Shown one piece after another: positions 24,150 to 32,372 of a stretch of 64,000 bases of DNA. Numbering within the stretch: the first letter of the stretch is position 1; each line of letters opens with the position of its first letter. A program made the translations under genes and the position numbers. The stretch is from Bog-473 sp036268485 (GTDB lineage Bacteria; Actinomycetota; Acidimicrobiia; Acidimicrobiales; RAAP-2): assembly GCA_036268485.1 (NCBI GenBank), contig DATAUC010000103.1, forward strand, positions 39,639 to 103,638, written 5' to 3'. Under the pieces are notes generated by a model. The model was not told the DNA's origin. It saw nothing but the letters and a program-made list of their open reading frames with translations, and searched no databases.

Positions 24150-25175
24150 ATGGGAGATATGCGGTGGGCTCGTGTGGTGTTGGGTGTGGTCGGTTTGGCT
24201 ACCGCGGCGGTGCCCCTGGTTTTCGGGGGAACGCCGGCCGTTGCGGCGGCGACCGTTGCCGCCCGCCCATCGTCGGGGTGTGGCAAGTCGTCGCCGACGA
24301 GCGCCGGCACAACGAACCAGTTGATGGCGGCGGCTGGTGACGACGGGGCGTACGTGCAGGAGATCCCACATTCGTATGCTCCAACCAAGCCCATGCCCGT
24401 CATCTTCGACCTCCACGGCTACGGCGAGTCAGCTTCGCTGCAAGCGAGCCTGACCGCCCTCGGCACCTACGGAAATACACACGGTTTCATCACGATCACA
24501 CCCCAGGTGAGCTACGCCGTGCCGATGTGGAACGTCACCTTAGGCAGTCACGATCTCGCTTTCTTCGGCGCCTTGCTGCACCGGGTCGACGCCAACCTGT
24601 GCATCGATCTGAACCGGCAGTACGTGGCTGGATACTCAGACGGCGCATTCATGACGTCCTCAATCGCCTGCCAGTTCGCCGGACAGATCGCCGCCGTTGC
24701 CCCAGTGGCTGGAATCCAAACTCCCACCGGGTGCCGTCCCAGTCGTCCGGTGCCGGTGCTGGCCATTCACGGAACGGCTGATCAGTTCGTGCCTTACAAC
24801 GGTGGCTTGGGGCCGGCCGCCCTCAAGCTTCCTGCTCCCGACGGGTCCGGAAAGACACTCGGTCAAGAGCTGCCGGCCAACTCGAGTCAACGAAAAGGTC
24901 CGTCCGTGCCCGCTCGCACCGCAACGTGGGCCAAGCGCAATGGTTGCGCCGCCAAGCCGACCGACACTGCCGTGGCCAGCGATGTGACGCTGATCGATTA
25001 CTCGTGCCCCAATGGAGACAATGTCGAGCTCTATCGGGTCACTGGCGGCGGTCACGCCTGGCCGGGCAGCGTCGCTTCCAAGGCGATCACCTCGGTCATC
25101 GGCAAGGTGACGTTCTCCATTTCGGCCAACAAGCTCATCTGGAACTTCTTCAAGGCGCACCCGCTCAACCACTAG
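24150..25175 (+). CDS. Secreted PHB-depolymerase / feruloyl-esterase-type hydrolase
   Basis: A 341-residue exported alpha/beta hydrolase. A signal peptide (MGDMRWARVVLGVVGLATAA, then a hydrophobic run ending near AVAAA) is followed by the catalytic domain. VIFDLHGYGES is the oxyanion strand, GYSDGAF holds the nucleophilic Ser, ADQFVPY the Asp and GGGHAWPG the His. Four or more cysteines suggest extracellular disulfides. LpqC-like esterases of this group cleave polyhydroxyalkanoates or aromatic esters. Divergent from the CurA-like gene. Confidence 0.85.
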   Translation: MGDMRWARVVLGVVGLATAAVPLVFGGTPAVAAATVAARPSSGCGKSSPTSAGTTNQLMAAAGDDGAYVQEIPHSYAPTKPMPVIFDLHGYGESASLQASLTALGTYGNTHGFITITPQVSYAVPMWNVTLGSHDLAFFGALLHRVDANLCIDLNRQYVAGYSDGAFMTSSIACQFAGQIAAVAPVAGIQTPTGCRPSRPVPVLAIHGTADQFVPYNGGLGPAALKLPAPDGSGKTLGQELPANSSQRKGPSVPARTATWAKRNGCAAKPTDTAVASDVTLIDYSCPNGDNVELYRVTGGGHAWPGSVASKAITSVIGKVTFSISANKLIWNFFKAHPLNH

Positions 25176-25396
25176 GACGGCGGACGATCCGATCCGCCCA
25201 GCAGGCGCCAGACGAACCGTGCCATCCGGCCCGGTCTCCGGGCGCGCGCTGCAGCCCGGGCTTCTGCTTCATGCTCGTTGCTCAGAGGCCCGCCCAGCCG
25301 CCAGCGCACGCCGCTCTGCTTTGGATAGGGCAACACGTGCTTGACCGAAGGCAGCGTCTGCCTTGGTTTGCGCCGGCGCTGGCGACGAGTGCCCAC
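25172..25396 (-). CDS. Small basic hypothetical protein
   Basis: A 74-residue, arginine-rich frame that begins 4 bases after the phosphatase stop and ends overlapping the esterase stop. No domain is recognised. Codon third positions are GC-rich like its neighbours, and the C-terminal half (an Ala/Arg-rich helix ending RFVWRLLGG) looks protein-like, whereas the N-terminal 15 residues are strongly basic. Without it, 25176-25399 would be an unexplained 220-base gap. It may be real or spurious. Confidence 0.4.
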   Translation of the reverse strand: MGTRRQRRRKPRQTLPSVKHVLPYPKQSGVRWRLGGPLSNEHEAEARAAARARRPGRMARFVWRLLGGSDRPPS

Positions 25397-25399
25397 GAA

Positions 25400-26065
25400 T
25401 CAGGGCGCCAAGTGGGCCGTGTCGTTGAAGCCGCGCAGGATCCATCGGTCCGGTGTCAGGATGAGCCGGGCAATGGCGGCATTGTCCGTCATCAAGAAGG
25501 CGAAGGGAGTAGAGCCCGTGGCTTGCGCCAGCACTTCGCCGATGGCAGCGCCGTGGGAGAAGGCCACCACCTTCTGGCCCTGATGGGCGGCCGCGATCCC
25601 TTCGATGGCTGCTCGGATGCGGGCCGAGAAATCGACCGCCTTCTCGGCTCCGGGCACGATCTCCCAACGTTCTTCCGCCAACATCCGCACGGCCACCGGA
25701 TCGTTGTCCGCCACTTTCTGTCGGAAGAGCCCGCCCTCCCATTCGCCCAGGTGGATCTCGCGTAGGTCGCGTTCGACGACGGGGGTCAGGCCGGTCAATC
25801 GGACTAACGGCGCGGCCGTCTCGACCGTGCGCCGCAAGGTGGTGACGTACAGCGCATCGAACCGGTGTTGAGCCAAGCGGGCGCCGACCAGCTCAGCCTG
25901 TTGCTGGCCGATTTCGGACAATGGTGGATTGCCGTGGCCCTCGACCAGCTCGAAATCCTCGCCCTCGACGGCATCGGCCGAAGCGCCGTGTCGGACCAGG
26001 AACAATTCGGTAGAGCCGGGGGGCCCGGTGTAGGGAACCTGACTGAACTTCCGGGGGGTAGCCAC
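25400..26065 (-). CDS. Histidine phosphatase superfamily protein
   Basis: A 221-residue phosphoglycerate-mutase-like phosphatase. The phosphohistidine motif is LFLVRHGAS; the second catalytic His is in VVAFSHGAAIGEV; DLREIHLGEWEG carries the acid residue. The substrate could be a sugar phosphate, alpha-ribazole phosphate or another phosphoester. The GTG start has a TACACT -10 box 8 bases upstream (26074-26079), consistent with a leaderless message. Confidence 0.87.
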   Translation of the reverse strand: MATPRKFSQVPYTGPPGSTELFLVRHGASADAVEGEDFELVEGHGNPPLSEIGQQQAELVGARLAQHRFDALYVTTLRRTVETAAPLVRLTGLTPVVERDLREIHLGEWEGGLFRQKVADNDPVAVRMLAEERWEIVPGAEKAVDFSARIRAAIEGIAAAHQGQKVVAFSHGAAIGEVLAQATGSTPFAFLMTDNAAIARLILTPDRWILRGFNDTAHLAP

Positions 26066-26103
26066 GCCGGCTGAGTGTATGAGACCGATTGGCAGGGCCG
26101 CGT

Positions 26104-26766
26104 TCAGCGCAGCTGGGGTCGCCCCTGGTCGCCCTCGTCGTCATCGTCGACCACCTCGGCGTCAATGATGGTGGGATCATTCTGAGGGAAGCGCTGGCCG
26201 GGGCTCGGTCCGGCGCCCCGTGTGAAGTTGGTGAAGAACGCGCCGGCGCCACCAGGAAATTGACCGAAGTTGACCTGCAGTCGTTGGCCGGCGTCGGGAC
26301 CGAGCTCGTTCCAAAGGGGAACGGCCCGCCGGTGCACCACGTACGTCTGCACGGCCAGTGTCACTGCGACGTACAGCAGCAGCGTGGTGGAGGCGAAGTT
26401 GCCGGCTCCGGCGTGGTTGGCCCCCTCGTCACCCACGAAGTGCAGACCCAGAGAAACCAACCACAGGACGAGTGTGAGGGCGGTGCCCTGGCGCACCACC
26501 CAGTTGTTGGCCGTCCACAGTTTCACGGTGAACGCCCTCACGGCACCGAGAACTCCGGCCCCGATCACCAGGGTGCCGATGACCCAGTCGTAGTCGGTCG
26601 AGCTGACGTGGTGAGAACCGGTGTAGTTGATCAGCTCGAAGAATCCGATGACACCCAGGACGACCGGAACGCGTAGATGCAGTTGCCGCGGTACGGCCCG
26701 GATCATTCGTTGACGGCTGAGGACGTACAGGATGACCAGGATGTCGAGGGCGACGGTGAAGAACAT
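26104..26766 (-). CDS. Integral membrane protein, CcdC/DUF1453-like
   Basis: A 220-residue protein with about five membrane segments: residues 2-18, 33-46, 60-80, 95-115 and 130-150. A 60-residue acidic cytoplasmic tail ends in a run of aspartates (EVVDDDDEGD). The spacing recalls CcdC/DUF1453 proteins, but this is a weak resemblance. ATG 26766 was chosen over an upstream frame because TAAGGT lies 8 bases before it and the gene then clears the LLM stop. Function unknown. Confidence 0.65.
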   Translation of the reverse strand: MFFTVALDILVILYVLSRQRMIRAVPRQLHLRVPVVLGVIGFFELINYTGSHHVSSTDYDWVIGTLVIGAGVLGAVRAFTVKLWTANNWVVRQGTALTLVLWLVSLGLHFVGDEGANHAGAGNFASTTLLLYVAVTLAVQTYVVHRRAVPLWNELGPDAGQRLQVNFGQFPGGAGAFFTNFTRGAGPSPGQRFPQNDPTIIDAEVVDDDDEGDQGRPQLR

Positions 26767-26807
26767 CGCCCACCACCTTATGGGCGCCGAATCGGGCCCT
26801 GGCGTCG

Positions 26808-27791
26808 TCAGCCAGGCAGCAACGGCCCGACCTGCTCGCCGAAGGCTGCCGTCTGCTCGCAAAATTCATCGAGTGAGCGGGCCATGAAGCGAACTTGCAA
26901 GTGGTTGACGCCCATGGCCACGAGCTCGCGCAGGGACGAGGCGATCTCCTCGGGTCCCCCTTGGAGGACGTAGCCCGGGAGCTTCCAAGCGTTGGCGGCC
27001 GTGGTCAGGTGGATGGGTTCGACGATGGTGCCGATGTCTAGCGGTGCGCCCCCCCGCAGTTCCTGTCGCAGTTGACGCAGGCGGGCGATCTGTTCGGGCA
27101 GGTCCCGGCGGCGGGTGCCCTGGGGCAGCCAGCCGTCACCGTAGGCAGCGGTGCGCCGGATGGCGGCCGGGGACGAGCCACCGATCCAGATGGGCGGGCG
27201 GGGCTGGCGCACCGGTCGGGGGGCGATTCCCATGCCCGAGGCCGGGAAGCGGGGCCCGGGCAGGTCGGGGAACTCGGAGGTGAAGGCCAGGGCCAAGGCC
27301 GAAACCGCTTCGTCGGTGTGACGCCCGCGCTCGGCGAAATTACCGGTGAGCAGGTCGTACTCCTCGGGCACATGTCCGGCTCCGACGCCAACAATGAGCC
27401 GGCCACCCGAAAGGGCGTCGAGCGTGGAGAGTTCCTTGGCCGCCCGGAGCGGATGGCGCTGGGCCAGGATCAGCACATGCGAGAGCAGGTGCGTGCGCGT
27501 GGTCAGTGCGGCCAGCCAGCCGAGCGTGGCCGTGGTGTCGTACCAAATGGTTCCCATGGCATCGGCCAGCCGGCGCGGGATGGCCGTGTGGTCGCACACA
27601 CCCAGATAGAAGAAGCCGGCGGCATCGGCCACCTGGGCGATGCGGGCCAACCCAGCCGGACCGGCGTCCTTTTCCCAGTCGGCCACATACAAGGTCGACT
27701 GGGACTGGATGGGCAGTTGCATGCCGTAGACGACCTGTCCGGCGGGCACCGTGCGCACCACGTCGGCGGGGAACAGCGAGGGGTCGGTCAT
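26808..27791 (-). CDS. LLM-class F420-dependent oxidoreductase
   Basis: A 327-residue luciferase-like protein. LGVCDHTAIPRRLADAMG, HPLRAAKELSTLDALSGGR and VGVGAGHVPEEYD are diagnostic strands. It is preceded by CTGGAG and lies 20 bases downstream of... the acyl-CoA dehydrogenase pair's strand: its gene is the one following 27812-30012 in the direction of transcription, so it may be the last member of the amidohydrolase/ACAD/ACAD/LLM operon that begins at 31243. In the mycobacterial steroid regulon an LLM protein (Rv3520c) neighbours the ltp3/ltp4 genes, so a steroid role is conceivable. Confidence 0.85.
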   Translation of the reverse strand: MTDPSLFPADVVRTVPAGQVVYGMQLPIQSQSTLYVADWEKDAGPAGLARIAQVADAAGFFYLGVCDHTAIPRRLADAMGTIWYDTTATLGWLAALTTRTHLLSHVLILAQRHPLRAAKELSTLDALSGGRLIVGVGAGHVPEEYDLLTGNFAERGRHTDEAVSALALAFTSEFPDLPGPRFPASGMGIAPRPVRQPRPPIWIGGSSPAAIRRTAAYGDGWLPQGTRRRDLPEQIARLRQLRQELRGGAPLDIGTIVEPIHLTTAANAWKLPGYVLQGGPEEIASSLRELVAMGVNHLQVRFMARSLDEFCEQTAAFGEQVGPLLPG

Positions 27792-27811
27792 GGCGAGGAT
27801 CTCCAGTTGGT

Positions 27812-28831
27812 CTAAAGAAGGGTCGAGAGAGCGGCCGAGAGTTGCGCCGGGGTGCCGAACGTGGTGGCCAGGAGGCGGGAGCGTTTGAGGTGGAGGTGCA
27901 ACGGCACCTCCCAGGTGTAGCCCATACCGCCGTGGACCTGAATGGCCGCTCTGGCGTTGGCCAGGGCGGCTTCGTCGGCCAGCACCTTGGCCCCCATGAC
28001 GGCCCGGCTAATGACCTGTTCGGCTGTGTGGCCCGACAGTTGGGCTTCGGAGGCCACCACATCGGGGTCGTCGGCCAGGCAGGCCGCGGCCTGCACGGCG
28101 CTGCGGGCCACTTCGGAGCGGACCAACATGTCGGCGCAGATGTGCTTCACGGCCTGGAAGGAACCGATCGGCTTGCCGAACTGGTGGCGCTCCTTGGCAT
28201 AGGCCACGGCCAGGTCGAGAGTCTCGGCCGCGTGGCCGACCTGAAGCGCCGCCGTGAGCAACGATCCGTCGCGTACGAAGCGGAAGCCAACGTCCCGGAC
28301 CGGTTCGCCGGCGGGCAACGACGCCAGATGCCACAGCGGCGTGAGCGGGTCGAGTGGGGCCAGTATCCGGGTGGCCGATTCAGCGGAGGGTACGGTAGAG
28401 AGAAAGCGTGCGGTGGCGCCGCGGGCAAAGCCGGATACGACCAGGAGTCCGGCCAGATCCGGGAGATGCTCCACCAGGATGGGATCGCTGCCGGCGCTGA
28501 GCACACCGACCTGCACCAGTCCGTCGGCCGCGCCTTCGACCAGTCCGGCGCTGGCGGCCAGGAAGGTCCCGACCAGTGGTCCGGGAACGAGGGCGCGCCC
28601 GAGCTCTTCGAAGACCACGACGGCGTCCGCCATTCCAAGCCCGATGCCGTCGGGTTCGGGCAACGTGAGTGAGAAGACGCCGGTCTCACCGAGGGCGGCC
28701 CACTCGTCGGCACCGATGACCGTGGCGGCGCCCTCGTGAGCCCGTAGACGATCGAGTGGCAGCCGGCCCTGGACCATGGCGCGAATGCCGTCAGCCAGTT
28801 GGCGTTGGTCAGCTGAGATCCGGAAGTCCAT
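27812..28831 (-). CDS. Acyl-CoA dehydrogenase, short beta-type subunit
   Basis: A 339-residue ACAD. The C-terminal FAD-contacting motif AIQVHGGMGYTWEVPLHLHL and YAKERHQFGKPIGSFQ are conserved, but the middle domain is diverged, as in the partner subunits of the alpha2beta2 dehydrogenases of actinobacterial steroid degradation (FadE26-27, FadE28-29 type). Its ATG overlaps the stop of the preceding ACAD gene, so the subunits are made together. It should oxidise a bulky acyl-CoA at the alpha-beta bond; the specific substrate is inferred only as steroid-like. Confidence 0.88.
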   Translation of the reverse strand: MDFRISADQRQLADGIRAMVQGRLPLDRLRAHEGAATVIGADEWAALGETGVFSLTLPEPDGIGLGMADAVVVFEELGRALVPGPLVGTFLAASAGLVEGAADGLVQVGVLSAGSDPILVEHLPDLAGLLVVSGFARGATARFLSTVPSAESATRILAPLDPLTPLWHLASLPAGEPVRDVGFRFVRDGSLLTAALQVGHAAETLDLAVAYAKERHQFGKPIGSFQAVKHICADMLVRSEVARSAVQAAACLADDPDVVASEAQLSGHTAEQVISRAVMGAKVLADEAALANARAAIQVHGGMGYTWEVPLHLHLKRSRLLATTFGTPAQLSAALSTLL

Positions 28832-30012
28832 CAGCGCACCCTCGGCAGACCGAGAATGCGCTCGGCCACGATGTTGCGCTGCACCTGCGAGGTCCCGGCG
28901 GCGATGGTCAAGTTGATCGACTTGAACCAGTTGTGCAGTTGCTCCTCGTTGCCCAAGGCGACGCCGTCGGCGCCCAGCAGCGGGTCGCCGCTGAGGGCAG
29001 CCCGATCGAGCACCTCCATGGCCAGGTCGCCCAGGGCCTGGGCGTGCTCGGAGAACGAGAGCTTGAAGACCGATCCGCCGATGCCGGGTATGCCGGTCTG
29101 CGCCGCTTCGGAGACGTTGCGCTTGGTCAACGCCCACAGCGCGTCGAAGGCCGCGCCCAGATGGCCAATGCGACGCTCGAGGCCGCTGTCGTCCATAAGA
29201 TCGAGCCGGCTCGCCAGTTGGCGCAGGGAGTGCAGCAGGCCCATCGACTCGAGCAGGTCGCCCACGAACGCGGTGCCCCGTTCGAAGGAGAGGGTCACCA
29301 TGGTCACCCGCCAGCCGTCGTTCTCCTCGCCCACCCGGTTGGCCACCGGGATGCGCACGTCGTTGAGGAAGAGCTCAGCGAATTCGGTGGAGCCGGCAAT
29401 GGTGCGAAGAGGACGGATCTCAATGCCGGGAGAGTCCATGGGCATGATCAACCAGGTGATGCCCTTATTTCCCTCGGCGCCGGTGCGGACCAGGATTTCG
29501 CATTGGTCGGCCACTTCGGCGTGGGAGGTCCAGATCTTCGATCCCGTCACCACGTACTCGTCGCCGTCGCGTACGGCCTTGGTGCGCAGTGAGGCCAGAT
29601 CACTGCCGGCGTCGGGTTCGCTGAACCCCTGACACCAGACTTCTTCACCGCGCAAGATGGGGGCGAGGTAGCGCTCGCGCTGGGTCGGGTTGCCCTCGGC
29701 GATGATGGTCGGCCCAGCGTGCAGCAGGCCGACGAAGTTGACCCCGACGTAGGGAGCGTCGGCGCGGGCGCACTCCTCTTTGAAGATCAGCTGCTCAATG
29801 GGGGACGAGCCGCGACCGCCACCTTCACTGGGCCAGTCCACGCCGGCGTAGCCGGCCTCGAAGAGCAGTCGTTGCCAGTTCGAATCGAAGCGACGACGTT
29901 CGGGCCAGTTGTCGGCCGCCGGAGCCGCCGGCAGCGTGGGGAGTGTGGTCCCGAGCCATGTGCGCAATTCGTCGCGGAATTGCTCTTCGGCCGGCGTGTA
30001 GCGGAGGTCCAC
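28831..30012 (-). CDS. Acyl-CoA dehydrogenase, long alpha-type subunit
   Basis: A 393-residue ACAD with the FAD/substrate signature WCQGFSEPDAGSDLASL, the strand TGSKIWTSHAEVADQ and the C-terminal GTSQVQRNIVAERILGLPR. The position that holds the catalytic Glu in medium-chain enzymes (the residue before GT) is Ala, so the base must come from elsewhere, as in other heteromeric ACADs. It forms an obligate pair with the gene at 27812. Upstream by 28 bases is an amidohydrolase on the same strand. Confidence 0.9.
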   Translation of the reverse strand: MDLRYTPAEEQFRDELRTWLGTTLPTLPAAPAADNWPERRRFDSNWQRLLFEAGYAGVDWPSEGGGRGSSPIEQLIFKEECARADAPYVGVNFVGLLHAGPTIIAEGNPTQRERYLAPILRGEEVWCQGFSEPDAGSDLASLRTKAVRDGDEYVVTGSKIWTSHAEVADQCEILVRTGAEGNKGITWLIMPMDSPGIEIRPLRTIAGSTEFAELFLNDVRIPVANRVGEENDGWRVTMVTLSFERGTAFVGDLLESMGLLHSLRQLASRLDLMDDSGLERRIGHLGAAFDALWALTKRNVSEAAQTGIPGIGGSVFKLSFSEHAQALGDLAMEVLDRAALSGDPLLGADGVALGNEEQLHNWFKSINLTIAAGTSQVQRNIVAERILGLPRVR

Positions 30013-30040
30013 GTCGAAGCAGTCGGGTGTGTCGGGGGCG

Positions 30041-31243
30041 CTAAATGGGAAAGTCGAGGCCGAAGAGCTTGATGGCGTTGCCGCGCACGATCTTGCGCCG
30101 CTGCTCGTCCGTCAATCCGGCCATTTGCACTTCGGCGATCTGACGGGTCTCAGGCCAGGTCGAGTCCGAGTGTGGGTAATCGGACTCGTAGGTGATGTTG
30201 TCCTCACCGATCTCATCGACCGACTTGAGGCCGTGGGCGTCATCGAAGAAGCAGCCCCACACGTGGTCCTTGAAGTACGACGACGGCTTTTCGGGCACGA
30301 TGTCGGCCACGCCACCCCAGCCGCGGTTGTCTTCCCACACGCGGTCGGCCCGCTCCAAGATGTAGGGGATCCAGCCGATCTGCCCTTCCGAGTACGCCAC
30401 CTTCAGTTCCGGGATGCGCACGAAGACGCCGGAGAACAGGAAGTCCACCAACGAGTAGGTGGCGTTGGTGTGCGTCAGTGTGGAACCCACGGCCGGCGGT
30501 GCGTCGGCCGATGTCGACGGCATCTTCGACGAGGAGCCGATGTGCATGTTGACGATGGTCTGTGTCTCGGCGCAGGCCCGGAAGAAGGGATCCCAGTAGT
30601 GGTCGGGGTCGTGCACGCTGGGCAGGCCCAGGTAGGGCGGGATCTCGCTGAAGCAGACGGCTCGGACGCCACGCTCGGCATTGCGTCGCACCTCGGCCGC
30701 GGCCAGCTCGGCGTCCCACAGGGGAATGAGGCAAAGCGGGATCAGGCGGCCGCCGGAGTCGCCGCACCACTCCTCGACCATCCAGTCGTTGTAGGCCTGG
30801 ACGCAAAGGAGGCCGAGGTCGTGGTCCTTCGCCTCGGTGAAGGTCTGGCCGCAGAAGCGGGGGAAGGTGGGGAAGCAGAGTGCCGCTTCAATGTGGTTGA
30901 GGTCCATGTCTTCGAGCCGGGGCTTCACTTCGTAAGAGCCGGGGCGCATCTCCTCGTACATCACGCCGCGCATTGTGACCTCATCGCGGGGCACGCCGAC
31001 GGCTGAGTCGACCCGGAGGAGGGGACGCTTCAGGTCCTCGTAGTACCACCAGTCCACCGGCTCGCCCTTGGAGCCTGGCTTGACGGTCAGTTGGCCGCCC
31101 CGGAACACGACCTCGGGCATGGGGGCGCGCACGACACGGGGTCCCACCTCCAGATATTTGGCCGGAAGCCGGTCCTGCCAGACGTTTGGTGGCTCGACCA
31201 CGTGGTCGTCCACCGAAATGATCATCGGAAGCGGCTCAGGCAT
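30041..31243 (-). CDS. Amidohydrolase-2 family (ACMSD-like) metal hydrolase
   Basis: A 400-residue TIM-barrel hydrolase. ISVDDHVVEPPNVW carries the first metal pair, NMHIGSSS the middle His, and YESDYPHSDSTWPETR the late Asp/His of the family. Such proteins decarboxylate or hydrolyse carboxylated intermediates; many sit in actinobacterial acyl-CoA operons with unknown substrates. ATG 31243 is supported by TACGCT 7 bases upstream (31251-31256). It is the first gene of the apparent amidohydrolase-ACAD-ACAD-LLM operon. Confidence 0.87.
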   Translation of the reverse strand: MPEPLPMIISVDDHVVEPPNVWQDRLPAKYLEVGPRVVRAPMPEVVFRGGQLTVKPGSKGEPVDWWYYEDLKRPLLRVDSAVGVPRDEVTMRGVMYEEMRPGSYEVKPRLEDMDLNHIEAALCFPTFPRFCGQTFTEAKDHDLGLLCVQAYNDWMVEEWCGDSGGRLIPLCLIPLWDAELAAAEVRRNAERGVRAVCFSEIPPYLGLPSVHDPDHYWDPFFRACAETQTIVNMHIGSSSKMPSTSADAPPAVGSTLTHTNATYSLVDFLFSGVFVRIPELKVAYSEGQIGWIPYILERADRVWEDNRGWGGVADIVPEKPSSYFKDHVWGCFFDDAHGLKSVDEIGEDNITYESDYPHSDSTWPETRQIAEVQMAGLTDEQRRKIVRGNAIKLFGLDFPI

Positions 31244-31250
31244 GGGATCG

Positions 31251-31256
31251 AGCGTA
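31251..31256 (-). promoter_or_regulatory. -10 box of amidohydrolase-ACAD operon
   Basis: TACGCT, 7 bases before ATG 31243, with no Shine-Dalgarno sequence. It places the transcription start at or next to the initiation codon. Confidence 0.5.
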
Positions 31257-31416
31257 GTCCGGAGCTGACGGGCCGTCAGATGTGGTCCGGGGCCCGAATT
31301 CCCAGGAGGGGAGTCCTCCCCGTTGATCAGGGGCCGGGGGCCCGTCACACTGCCAGAAGGGTCAGTTGAATACCTCACTGGCTTTGGCGGAAGCACCCTC
31401 AGAAAGGCGGCATCAC

Positions 31417-31569
31417 ATGGCACTCGGAGCCTGGATCATCGGCGTCACCATCGCAGTCACCCTCATCGCCATTCGTACCCACGAACTGTCGAGCGACCTC
31501 CGGCAGCGCCGGAACCAGGAGTACGCCGAGGACATGCGGTACTGGTACCCCGAGCTGCACCTCTTCTGA
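31417..31569 (+). CDS. Small single-span membrane protein
   Basis: Fifty residues: one hydrophobic helix (ALGAWIIGVTIAVTLIAI) and a charged tail containing SSDLRQRRNQEYAEDMRYWY. AAAGGCGG precedes the ATG by about 8 bases. It stands alone between two oppositely oriented genes. The tail composition and ribosome-binding site make it likely to be real. Function unknown. Confidence 0.55.
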   Translation: MALGAWIIGVTIAVTLIAIRTHELSSDLRQRRNQEYAEDMRYWYPELHLF

Positions 31570-31577
31570 GCCGAGGC

Positions 31578-32291
31578 CTAGAAGACCTCGTCGAAGAGGG
31601 CCCGCATGGCCTGCCACGAACGCCGATCGGTCGGCTCGTGGTACTTGATCCCGGGGATGCCCGACGCCTCGGCGCCGGGACGCGTGAAGCTGTGCTCGGC
31701 CCCGCCGTAGACATAGAGCTGCCAGTCCACCCCACCGGCCCGCATCTCCTCTTCGAAGGCCTTGCGCTGCTCGTTGGGGACCATGGGGTCGTCGGCGCCG
31801 ATGCAGGCCAGCACCTTGGCCCGAATGTTGAAGGCATCTTGGGGGCGGGCCGTGCCCAGCCCGGCGTGAAAACCGACGGCAGCCTTGAGGTCGGCGCCAC
31901 TGCGGGCGAGCTCGAAGGTCAAGGTGCCACCGAAGCAGTAGCCGATGGCCGCCACCCGGGCCGCATCGGTGCGGGGCTCGGCCAGCAGCACCTCCAGGCC
32001 GGCGGCGCCCAGAGCGCGAGTGCGCAGCGGATCGGCCGACAGTTCGCCCAATCGCTCCATCATGGCGCCCCGATCCGTCAGCGGACGCCCGTCGCCGTGA
32101 TAGTCGAGTGCGAAGGTCACGTAGCCCAGATCAGACAGGCGGCGGGCCCGGTCGCGGACGCCGTCATCCAGACCTGGCCCCTCGTGGCACACCAAAACGC
32201 CTGGGCATATGTCGGATCCGTCCGGGACGACGAGCGTGCCGATCAAGGTGCGTCCATCGGCGGTGTAGGTGATCTCTTTGGTGGTGGCCAT
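31578..32291 (-). CDS. Dienelactone hydrolase family protein
   Basis: A 237-residue alpha/beta hydrolase with the dienelactone-hydrolase triad: Cys in AAIGYCFGGTLTFE, Asp in IGADDPMVPNEQ and His in GGAEHSFTRPGA. The N-terminal VLVCHEGPGLDD is the oxyanion region. ATG 32291 has a TACGTT -10 box exactly 6 bases upstream (32298-32303), a textbook leaderless start. It could open lactones formed in ring degradation; substrate unknown. Confidence 0.9.
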   Translation of the reverse strand: MATTKEITYTADGRTLIGTLVVPDGSDICPGVLVCHEGPGLDDGVRDRARRLSDLGYVTFALDYHGDGRPLTDRGAMMERLGELSADPLRTRALGAAGLEVLLAEPRTDAARVAAIGYCFGGTLTFELARSGADLKAAVGFHAGLGTARPQDAFNIRAKVLACIGADDPMVPNEQRKAFEEEMRAGGVDWQLYVYGGAEHSFTRPGAEASGIPGIKYHEPTDRRSWQAMRALFDEVF

Positions 32292-32297
32292 CTGCGC

Positions 32298-32303
32298 AAC
32301 GTA
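32298..32303 (-). promoter_or_regulatory. -10 box for dienelactone hydrolase gene
   Basis: TACGTT-N6-ATG on the minus strand; it fixes the start at 32291 rather than an upstream in-frame GTG. Confidence 0.55.
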
Positions 32304-32372
32304 CCCGACCACATCAGGCCCGGGTCTGGCCCAAGCCGATCGCGGAACATGTGCGGCGCGCCATACTGCGGT

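Noticed and set aside
23019..24416. A 465-codon minus-strand frame covering the CurA-like gene
   Set aside because: Arginine/proline-rich composition with no domain; the CurA-like protein in the other frame is clearly real.
28832..29137. Upstream extension of the short ACAD at 27812
   Set aside because: It overlaps the long ACAD in another frame; the MDFRIS start at 28831 overlaps the preceding stop, as expected in an operon.
31323..32372. Long in-frame extension of the lipoprotein gene
   Set aside because: It overlaps the dienelactone hydrolase and the small membrane gene on antisense or other frames; the signal peptide and lipobox begin near 32373.
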